A stretch of 64,000 nt of DNA from Nostocoides_A vanveenii (lineage in GTDB: Bacteria > Actinomycetota > Actinomycetes > Actinomycetales > Dermatophilaceae). Both the position numbers and the translations under genes were made by a program. The stretch lies in contig NZ_BAAAPN010000034.1 of NCBI RefSeq assembly GCF_039531165.1, positions 130,525-194,524 on the forward strand. Direction: 5' to 3'. The notes beneath the pieces were generated by a model. The model saw only the letters and a program-made list of their open reading frames with translations, did no database searches and was not told the origin of the DNA. Below are positions 51,210 to 60,295 of this stretch, in pieces; the first letter of the stretch is position 1; each line of letters opens with the position of its first letter.

Positions 51210-52006
51210 TCAACGCACCGGGAGGCGTTTGACGCCGCGCTGGAAGTTGCTGCGCAGATAGGCCGGTTCACCAGCCAGCTCCAGCCACGCCGTCCGCGCG
51301 AGAAGAACCTCCAGCAGGGTCGCCATCTGCACGCGGGCGAGATCTGCCCCGAGGCAGGAGTGCGGGCCGTGGCCGAAGGCGAGATGCGGGCGGGCGGGTG
51401 AGCCGGCGGCATACCGGCGGATCTCGAAGCGGTCCGGATCGGGGAAGACGCTCTCGTCGCGATTGGCGGAATTGAAGGAGACACCAACCGTCTCGCCGGC
51501 CCGAATCCGTTGCCCCGCAATGGACACACCTCGGTGGTCGCCGTGCGCCGGAAAGTCATCACCGGCGTCCACCAGCGGAGCATCTCCTCGACCGTGCTGG
51601 CTATCAGCGACGGGTCCGCGCGCAGCGCTCGCTGCGGCTGCGGGTCGGCTAGCAGCGCCACCATCCCGCCTGGTATGCCGTTGCGCACCTTCTCGTTGCC
51701 GGCCACCGCGAAGAGCCAGAAGAGGTTCTCGAACTCCTCGAGGCTGACCTCTCCCTCGTCGTCAGCGCAGGCGCGCATGAGCAGGGACATGACATCGTCA
51801 CCGGGGTCGGCGCGCTTCGCTGCGGCGAGCAGGTGGGCGTAGTAGTAGAGGTCGGGCATGCCAGCACGCGAGCGCGGGTCCGGCATCCCCGCCGCCGGGC
51901 GCTGGCCGCAGGGCGACGGCTTCGCGTGCCATCGCGGACGCGCATACGGCACGCCACTGGTGTAGGTGCCGGGGTCGTGCAGGAGGGCGGTATCGGCCGC
52001 CGTCAC
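51210..52006 (-). pseudogene. Cytochrome P450 pseudogene
   Basis: GTG 52006 overlaps the hydrolase stop (GTGA) and starts TAADTALLHDPGTYTSGVPY, a normal P450 N-terminus. After about 25 residues the text jumps to DLYYYAHLLAAAKRADPGDD, so roughly 200 residues are missing. The I-helix region (FENLFWLFAVAGNEKVRN) and EEMLRWWTPVMTFRRTATT follow. At about 51530-51545 the frame changes; the second frame continues SIAGQRIRAGETVGVSFNSA and the haem loop LAFGHGPHSCLGADLARVQ with its Cys, to TGA 51210. One deletion and one frameshift therefore separate it from function. Confidence 0.85.
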
Positions 52007-52755
52007 CCGAGGAAGGCGTTGATCTTCGTGGCGAGCGCGACCGGGGTCTCGAACATCGGATAGTGGCCGGCGTTCGGCATGACCTCGACCGAGCAATTGG
52101 GGAAGTAGGGCTTCCACGTCTGGTTCACCGTGGCCTCGCCCAAGGCTGGGTCGTGCTCGCCGGGGATGACGAGGACCGGCAGATCCTTGCCCTCGACTTC
52201 GGCGAGGAAGTCGGGGCTGGTCCAGGCGACAACGGCACCACGGAAACCGTCAACGGTCGAGTGGACAAGTGACCAATCGACGATCGCATTGACGAACTGC
52301 GGGGTGAGCCGATTGCCGGTCGTGAAATCGACAATCCCGTAGCGCTTCTCGCGAACGTCCGGGGCGCCGAAGAAGAGGTCGTGCCCGGCCTCATCGAGCG
52401 GGACCGGCTGCGCGCCCACCGGGGTGATGGCCACGAGCCGCTCGACCCGATCGGGTGCCTTGGCAAGGACGCGCAATACCTCGGCGCCGCCCATCGAGTG
52501 CCCGACGAGGGAGAAGGTGTCGGCGCCAAGTTCATCGGCGAGGGCGAGGACATCGTCGGCGACTTCGTCGAGGGTGAACTCTCCGGCCTCTGCCATCCGA
52601 GCGCCATACCCGCGGTTGTCGGTGAAGACCCACGTCGCGGCCTCGGGGTCGAGGTAATCGGGGAAACTTCCCCACCCGTCGGCGGAGCCGAACCAGCCGT
52701 GGAGGAGGAAGACCGTCTTGGGGCCGTGGCCGATGGTGCGGTGCGGGATGGACAT
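52003..52755 (-). CDS. Alpha/beta hydrolase
   Basis: A 250-residue hydrolase. The oxyanion motif is VFLLHGWFGSADGWGSF, the nucleophile elbow is SLVGHSMGGAEVLR, the acid is in VLVIPGEHDPALGE and the His is in MPNAGHYPMFETPVALATK. The triad is complete. It resembles esterases and haloperoxidase-like hydrolases; no halide-binding set is evident, so the substrate is open. AAGGAG before ATG 52755 fits. It was translationally coupled to the P450 now decayed downstream, hinting at a former two-step oxidation and hydrolysis unit. Confidence 0.88.
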   Translation of the reverse strand: MSIPHRTIGHGPKTVFLLHGWFGSADGWGSFPDYLDPEAATWVFTDNRGYGARMAEAGEFTLDEVADDVLALADELGADTFSLVGHSMGGAEVLRVLAKAPDRVERLVAITPVGAQPVPLDEAGHDLFFGAPDVREKRYGIVDFTTGNRLTPQFVNAIVDWSLVHSTVDGFRGAVVAWTSPDFLAEVEGKDLPVLVIPGEHDPALGEATVNQTWKPYFPNCSVEVMPNAGHYPMFETPVALATKINAFLG

Positions 52756-52923
52756 GGATGCTCCTTCGACGTCGATGTCTCCTGGTGAATCTAGACCCGA
52801 CCGATTCTCGGCTCTGACCGGGCATGGCCCACGGGCGTTGAGGATCGTGCCGAGAAAGGGCGTCCTTCGAATATCGGACAAGGAAATCGTGGGCGATTGG
52901 CGGATACTGGCTGGGATTGCCAC

Positions 52924-52929
52924 TAGCAT
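52924..52929 (+). promoter_or_regulatory. -10 box of the secreted protein gene
   Basis: TAGCAT would start transcription at about 52936, after the TTG at 52917, which argues against that codon as start. Confidence 0.35.
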
Positions 52930-52980
52930 CCTGTGTCAAAGGGCCGACGCGTGGCCACGGGTGGGAAGGGATCAGACGCA

Positions 52981-53534
52981 GTGGAAGAGAACCAGGGGTT
53001 GGACCGACTCGGCGCACGGTGGCCAAGGGAGTGGCGTGGAGCGCACCGGCCGTAGCGGTCGTGGCCACGGCGCCGGCGTATGCCGCATCGGGACCTTCCC
53101 CCGTCATCACTTTCATCAAGGGGTGCAAGGCTCCAGGCAACTCGTGTCACTCGCCTTACACCAAGTCGTATGTGTTGTCCTTGAGCATCAAGAACCCCGA
53201 CACGGTTCATGACATTTACATCTGCACGGCGACGATGACCACCAACCTCGCTGCTCAAACGCCGCCCATCGTGTTCACGTGGCGTCCCCCCACGACCGGG
53301 TGCATCAAAATCCCCAAGAACTCGACGACGCCCATCGCCCTCGAGTTCACCAACAGCGCCAACAGCCAGAACCTGACTTTCGACTTCACCCTGACGGTCA
53401 CGTGGCGGCACACGTGCCCGTGTTCGAACGACACGCACGGTACACATCCCCCGGTCGTCGTCAAGGGTCACGTCGTGTCCACCGGACCGCAAGACTGTCC
53501 TTGCCCCACCGCCGGCTCGACACGGGTGGCCTGA
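52981..53534 (+). CDS. Secreted Cys-rich protein, probable frameshift near its start
   Basis: The mature frame (about 150 residues) follows the signal RRTVAKGVAWSAPAVAVVA ending APAYAAS, a twin-arginine-like leader. It holds eight Cys, including CPC twice (HTCPCSND, DCPCPTAG), and many Thr/Val, as in a beta-sandwich with disulfides. I recognise no family. No start lies at a sensible place in this frame; AAGGGA followed by GTG 52981 opens the neighbouring frame (EENQGLDRL) and would join the signal if one base were added at about 53011-53022. So either a sequencing error or a recent lesion is likely. Confidence 0.55.
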
Positions 53535-53547
53535 CAGGCAGGCCGCT

Positions 53548-53581
53548 AACGGTGCCGACGACTCAGGTCGTCGGCACCGTT
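53548..53581. terminator. Bidirectional hairpin between secreted protein and PqqD-like gene
   Basis: AACGGTGCCGACGAC (53548-53562) and GTCGTCGGCACCGTT (53567-53581) form a perfect 15-bp stem with loop TCAG; the PqqD-like stop codon lies in the loop. Confidence 0.82.
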
Positions 53582-53853
53582 GTCTGTTGCCGAGGAATCA
53601 GCCCCTTGTCCGCGAGGTCGACCAGCACGACCCCAACCATGTCCCGCGCCTCGGACACCGGGACACCCACCTGCTGAGCTACCACGGCAGGGATGTCGGC
53701 GTCGCGAGCTAAGGCGAGCTGCCAGATCAGAGCACTGAGACTCGAAAGCGCATACGGGGATCCATCGGGGAGGGCGAGGACGTAGAACGTGGGCTCGGAC
53801 CCGTCCGCACCGGGGTGGTCGACCCAGGCCCAGCGCTGCCGGCGGGCGGTCAT
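53563..53853 (-). CDS. PqqD-like small protein
   Basis: A 96-residue protein. AWVDHPGADGSEPTFYVL, then PYALSSLSALIWQLALARD and AVVAQQVGVPVSEARDMVGV and LVDLADKGLI give the beta-hairpin plus winged-helix-like helices of PqqD/RRE-type peptide chaperones: the L-x-x-x-x-x-x-IW and DV-x-x-FL-style pattern is seen. Such proteins bind a leader peptide for a modifying enzyme or occur beside HPr-kinase-like genes in polysaccharide clusters. It overlaps the nucleotidyltransferase stop by four bases (ATGA). Confidence 0.72.
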   Translation of the reverse strand: MTARRQRWAWVDHPGADGSEPTFYVLALPDGSPYALSSLSALIWQLALARDADIPAVVAQQVGVPVSEARDMVGVVLVDLADKGLIPRQQTTVPTT

Positions 53854-54737
53854 TTGTGTGCCCGGGCCGCGACGGCGCGCCGTGCCGCGTCCAGTTCGTT
53901 GTGGACGCGCACCCGGAGAGCACCCACATAATCCGCGGCGCTCGGACGATGGCCCAGGGAGCCCCGGAGACGGCCCAGCCGGGGCCCGATGAGCCGAAGT
54001 CCGACCCGAGCGCGCTCCCGAGCGGTCGGCTGCGCGCTGACCCAGGCCCACCACAACCGCGGTCGAGTGGCTTGCCGGGTGGCAAGCGCCTGCCACAGGC
54101 GATAGTCGCGCCGGTGCCGGAATCGCGCCAGCGCCCCGGTGCCGGCCGCCAGCGCAACTTCTGCGCCGAGCACCTCTGCACAGGCGCTGATGCGTGCTCG
54201 CTCGTCCGGGGTGGCCTCAGTCCACGCGCGACGGATGTCCTCGCTGAGCAGGTCGCCGCTGCGCACGGCATGGAGGATCAGGATCAGTCGATGAGCGTCG
54301 CGGCTCGGAGCGGAGCACGCCACCCCGGCGATCGTGATCGGCATTCGGTCTTCCCACAGAGAGGCAAAGGCGGCACCGGCCGTGACGCCGAATCCAGGAA
54401 AGGACCGGTGCAGGTCGACCGGAGCCAAGTGCGCGTGGACCAGCGTCGAGGCGTGCCCGAAGTTCGAGCCATCTTCAAAGCGGTAGCGCACAGACCATCC
54501 ATGCGATCGCATTGCCCGGATCAGTCGATTCACCTGAGTCGGCCGCACAAGCACGTCGGCGTCGAAGCTGTCCCGGCGGCCCGCCGCCTCGCCTAGGCTC
54601 GGCTTGTGGACCAGGAGCACGGTGTCGAGGGCCGGGCCCTTGATGTGCAGCACGTCGATGCCTTCGGCGTCCGCGATCGCCTGCACCGCCGCGTGGGCGA
54701 ACTGCACCCCTACGGCAACGGGCATGACGATGCTCAC
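53850..54737 (-). CDS. Nucleotidyltransferase-family protein (NTP_transf_5 type)
   Basis: A 295-residue protein. VLHIKGPALDTVLL, RRDSFDADVLVRPTQVNRLI (the D-x-D metal pair), HGWSVRYRF and LVHAHLAPVDLHRSFPGFG (with further acidic and His residues) match the putative nucleotidyltransferases found in polysaccharide, lasso-peptide and exosortase-linked loci. The C-terminal third is Arg/Ala-rich and helical. GTG 54737 has TAGGCT six bases upstream. With the coupled PqqD-like gene it forms a two-gene unit whose target is unknown. Confidence 0.78.
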   Translation of the reverse strand: MSIVMPVAVGVQFAHAAVQAIADAEGIDVLHIKGPALDTVLLVHKPSLGEAAGRRDSFDADVLVRPTQVNRLIRAMRSHGWSVRYRFEDGSNFGHASTLVHAHLAPVDLHRSFPGFGVTAGAAFASLWEDRMPITIAGVACSAPSRDAHRLILILHAVRSGDLLSEDIRRAWTEATPDERARISACAEVLGAEVALAAGTGALARFRHRRDYRLWQALATRQATRPRLWWAWVSAQPTARERARVGLRLIGPRLGRLRGSLGHRPSAADYVGALRVRVHNELDAARRAVAARAHK

Positions 54738-54743
54738 GACGTG

Positions 54744-54749
54744 AGCCTA
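54744..54749 (-). promoter_or_regulatory. -10 box of the nucleotidyltransferase-PqqD unit
   Basis: TAGGCT lies six bases before GTG 54737 and overlaps the first base of the divergent O-antigen-ligase-like ATG. Confidence 0.45.
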
Positions 54750-55789
54750 TGCGGGTGCACGGTGTGAGCCGCCTCCGCCGCGTTCGCTCGGCCCGCGCAC
54801 TTCCGTTGCTCGGTGCCGTCCTCGTGTGGTGGACGTGGACGTGTGCCCTCCATCCGGGCCCGGAGGGCTTTCCTGGTGTGCTCCTCAGCCCGTATGCCGT
54901 GGCCCCCCTCGCGCTCCTCGTCGGCCTGCTCGTCGGGCGCCGGATGGCCGATCGTCGAGCACTGAGCTGCTGGGTGGGTCCGGCGCTGTGCGTCGTGCTC
55001 TATCTCGGCGTCTGCTGGAGTGTCGAACCCGCCAAGGCTCCGCTTAGCTATGCGAACGCGAACGCCGCCCTCGCCGTGCAGGTCCTCGCCTTGTGCGCGA
55101 TCTGCGGGTCCCGCTCGACCTGGGCGGGCCGCTGGGTGCCCACCGCAGCGGCTCTCGGGTGCGTGGCCGTCGCGATCGCCAACGACTCGCGACTCGGCTC
55201 CGTGGTGGCAGTGGGGGTGCTGACCTGCGCGCTGCTGGCGTTGTTTCGCCCTCCTCGGCGGCGCTGGCCGATCGTGGTGGCCGCGCTGGCATCGGTGGCG
55301 GGAGCGGCATACGGGCTGTGGTGGTTGGTCACCCTGGCGCTCCGGCCGAGTTGGTCGCGTCTGATCGCCGATCCCATCCGGTGGCGGTTGTGGCACGACG
55401 CGCTCGCTCTCTGGGACCGCAACCCGCGGCTGGGCAGCGGGCCGGGGTCCTTTGCGCGCTTCAGCCCGCTGGCGGCGGACCCAGACACATCCTCGGCCCA
55501 TTCGCTGTTGATGCAGGTGGGCGCGGAGACTGGCTGGGTTGGCCTCGCCCTGCTGTCGGCGATCTGGCTGGGTGGGCTCGTCCTGGCTGCCTCGGGCCCC
55601 GCCCGCGTCGCGATGCCTGCGGTGGCTGCGTGGGCGGCCCTGGCCGGGCACGCGCTGTTTGATCATCTTGTCGACTTCCCACCGGTGATGATGGCCGCTG
55701 GCATGGTGCTCGGTTGCGCAGCCTGGACATCGCGCCGCTCTCATCCCGACAGTCCGGCCGACTTGCCCAACCGCACCAGGCGGGCGTAG
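54749..55789 (+). CDS. O-antigen ligase / Wzy-like membrane protein
   Basis: A 346-residue protein with about ten hydrophobic segments. NANAALAVQVLALCAICGS, ANDSRLGSVVAVGVLTCALL, then the large loop with WHDALALWDRNPRLGSGPGS and SSAHSLLMQVGAETGWVGL carry the Arg/His pattern of the Wzy_C / O-antigen-ligase superfamily. It should join an undecaprenyl-linked glycan to an acceptor or polymerise units. It is divergent from the nucleotidyltransferase gene; only 11 bp separate the starts, so its own promoter is unclear and a slightly later start is possible. Confidence 0.82.
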   Translation: MRVHGVSRLRRVRSARALPLLGAVLVWWTWTCALHPGPEGFPGVLLSPYAVAPLALLVGLLVGRRMADRRALSCWVGPALCVVLYLGVCWSVEPAKAPLSYANANAALAVQVLALCAICGSRSTWAGRWVPTAAALGCVAVAIANDSRLGSVVAVGVLTCALLALFRPPRRRWPIVVAALASVAGAAYGLWWLVTLALRPSWSRLIADPIRWRLWHDALALWDRNPRLGSGPGSFARFSPLAADPDTSSAHSLLMQVGAETGWVGLALLSAIWLGGLVLAASGPARVAMPAVAAWAALAGHALFDHLVDFPPVMMAAGMVLGCAAWTSRRSHPDSPADLPNRTRRA

Positions 55790-55850
55790 GCGCGCTCGGG
55801 CGACAGGTCGCCGGTGAGCTTGCGCGCAACGAATGAGTCCGGATCGGTTC
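55741..55850 (-). pseudogene. C-terminal gene fragment, minus strand
   Basis: The last 36 or so codons read DSFVARKLTGDLSPERAYAR then LVRLGKSAGLSG and end at TGA 55741, antisense to the end of the O-antigen-ligase-like gene. The composition looks like a genuine C-terminus (similar in style to DUF4129-type proteins, uncertain). Upstream of about 55850 the frame enters the complement of the zinc-ribbon fragment. Confidence 0.4.
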
Positions 55851-56019
55851 GCCGGACCGGTATGCGGCGCAACCGCATGCGATCGGCTTCGCCCGCTGGA
55901 TCGTCGGTGGCCTGGAGAAGGGCATCTTCGGCGGGGCGGCCCGCTTCGGCCGCGAGCGCCTGGACATCTCCGGTATGCGCTGCGCCCAGTGTGGTCACCT
56001 GGAGTTCTTCGCCAACTGA
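55837..56019 (+). pseudogene. C-terminal zinc-ribbon gene fragment, plus strand
   Basis: From about 55885 the frame reads GFARWIVGGLEKGIFGGAAR, FGRERLDISGMRCAQCGHLE and FFAN to TGA 56017-56019. The CxxC knuckle and flanking sequence look like the real C-terminus of a small zinc-ribbon membrane-associated protein. A stop at 55834-55836 and the lack of any start show that the 5' part is gone. Confidence 0.6.
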
Positions 56020-56020
56020 C

Positions 56021-56104
56021 GTCGAGTGGCCGGTTCAGCCCCGTCGAGAGGCCGGTGTCGCGAAGCGACCTGGCCACTCGACGGGGCTGAACCGGCCACT
56101 CGAC
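56021..56104. repeat. 22-bp repeat family, copy F: 33-bp-arm cruciform
   Basis: Arms 56021-56053 and 56072-56104 are inverted copies with one mismatch; the loop holds GTCGC-GAA-GCGAC. It starts two bases after the zinc-ribbon fragment stop and is nearly identical to copy B. Confidence 0.92.
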
Positions 56105-56121
56105 GGGTTTGGGTTTGGGCG

Positions 56122-58812
<2,691 letters not shown>

Positions 58813-58835
58813 TGGCTCCTTCGCTTCGACGGATT

Positions 58836-58853
58836 TATCTTGATATCAAGATA
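58836..58853. promoter_or_regulatory. 18-bp perfect palindrome before acnA
   Basis: TATCTTGATATCAAGATA is perfectly self-complementary and lies between the stop of the RNA methyltransferase gene (58856-58858) and the acnA start, AT-rich in a GC-rich genome. A dimeric repressor of MarR or TetR type is the likely reader; none is encoded nearby. Confidence 0.8.
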
Positions 58854-58855
58854 TC

Positions 58856-60292
58856 TCAGACCTGCTGGTCTGTCGATCCTCCCACTTCGCCCGTGGGCAC
58901 GGGACGGAAGGTCGCGATGCACTCGACGTGATGCGTCATCGGGAAGGCGTCGTATGCCGTGAGCCCGGTCAGCGCGTAGCCCGCCTTTCCGAAAGCCGCG
59001 GTATCGCGCGCCAGTGCCGCCGGGTCACACGCAACATAGGCAACCGCCCGCGGCCGCAGCGCGGCGATCGCGCGAACCACCTGTGCGCCGGCTCCCGTGC
59101 GGGGCGGGTCGAGAACGACGAGATCGGCCGTATGCGGCACCAACGGCGAGCGCCGCGGCTTGCGATTGCGCGTGGCCCGGTTGGCCGCCGGACCACGCCG
59201 GCCCGGGCGGGCGACACCGAAGAGGTCGTCGACGCGGCCCGGCACGACGAGGGCCTGGGGCCACGATGCGAGGTTGTCCACCGCGAAAGTTGTTGCCAAT
59301 CGGTCGGATTCGAGAGCCAGCACCTGGCCTTCCGGGCCGACGGCATCGGCGAGGGCCGCAGCGAACAGGCCCACGCCGGCATACAGGTCGAGGGCGCGCT
59401 CGCCGGGTTGCGGGTCGAGCTCGGCCAGGACCCGGGCCACAAAGGTCGCCGCGGCGCGCGGGTGGACCTGCCAGAAGCCGCGCGCCGCGAGAGCGAACTC
59501 GTGGCTGAAGGCGCGCGCCTGATCGGCCTGCGTGACCCATTCGGTCGTGACGCGCTCACGGACAACGGTCTCGCCCGGAGCCGCTTCGGCGGCCATCGCC
59601 TCAGCGCCCCCCGCCGCCGCCTCAGCCGCCGCCACCGTCGCAGCCGCGGGCACGGCCGCGCTCCTCGCGTCGCCCCGCTCCCAGGCCGGCACTGGCGTGA
59701 CCACGGGCTCGCCGGTCGACGGCGCGGTGACCTCGACGCTCGGGCAACTCGGCCACAACTGATCGAGCACACCGGTCTCGACCACACCGGGCGCGGCGAT
59801 GAGGCAGTCCGTCACACGGACCACATCGTGCGAGCGATGGGGGTGCAGGCCGGCCCGGCCGTCGCGGCCGACGGCGAACTCGACCCGGGTGCGCCAGCCG
59901 AGCCCGGGCTCGGCTTCGCCGAGTTCCTGGACCTCGACGTCCACCTCCAGGCCCGCGAGGCGCGCGAACTGCTCGCGCACGACGGCGCTCAACAGGTCGC
60001 GTTGAGCAGCGAGCGTGAGGTGCTGGAAGTCGCAGCCGCCGCACACGCCGGCATACCGGCAGGGTGGCGTGACCCGGCCGGGCGAGGGGCGCTCGATCGC
60101 GACGGCATCGGCATACAGGAATCGGCCGCCCGGGCCGGTGCCCGTGATGCGCGCGACCACGCGCTCCCCCGGCGCCGCATGCCGCACGAACAGCACCCGG
60201 CCCGCATGGCGGGCGACGAAATGCCCGCCATGTGCCACCGCCTCGATGTCGACGGCGACCTCGTCGCCGATCTCGAGATCCTGGTCCGGCAC
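58856..60292 (-). CDS. TRAM-domain RNA (uracil-5-)-methyltransferase (TrmA/RlmD family)
   Basis: A 478-residue enzyme. Residues 1-70 are a TRAM domain (IGDEVAVDIEAVAHGGHFVA). The iron-sulfur Cys pattern is CRYAGVCGGCDFQHL. An Ala-rich, poorly conserved stretch (AAVPAAATVAAAEAAAGGAE) lies at about 210-235. The methyltransferase domain has RALDLYAGVGLFAAALADAV (SAM site), VVLDPPRTGAG and YVACDPAALARDTAAF with the catalytic Cys. It methylates uridine in tRNA or rRNA. It starts three bases after the stop of the APC permease, as in the M. tuberculosis Rv2690c-Rv2689c pair. Confidence 0.92.
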   Translation of the reverse strand: MPDQDLEIGDEVAVDIEAVAHGGHFVARHAGRVLFVRHAAPGERVVARITGTGPGGRFLYADAVAIERPSPGRVTPPCRYAGVCGGCDFQHLTLAAQRDLLSAVVREQFARLAGLEVDVEVQELGEAEPGLGWRTRVEFAVGRDGRAGLHPHRSHDVVRVTDCLIAAPGVVETGVLDQLWPSCPSVEVTAPSTGEPVVTPVPAWERGDARSAAVPAAATVAAAEAAAGGAEAMAAEAAPGETVVRERVTTEWVTQADQARAFSHEFALAARGFWQVHPRAAATFVARVLAELDPQPGERALDLYAGVGLFAAALADAVGPEGQVLALESDRLATTFAVDNLASWPQALVVPGRVDDLFGVARPGRRGPAANRATRNRKPRRSPLVPHTADLVVLDPPRTGAGAQVVRAIAALRPRAVAYVACDPAALARDTAAFGKAGYALTGLTAYDAFPMTHHVECIATFRPVPTGEVGGSTDQQV

Positions 60293-60295
60293 CGG

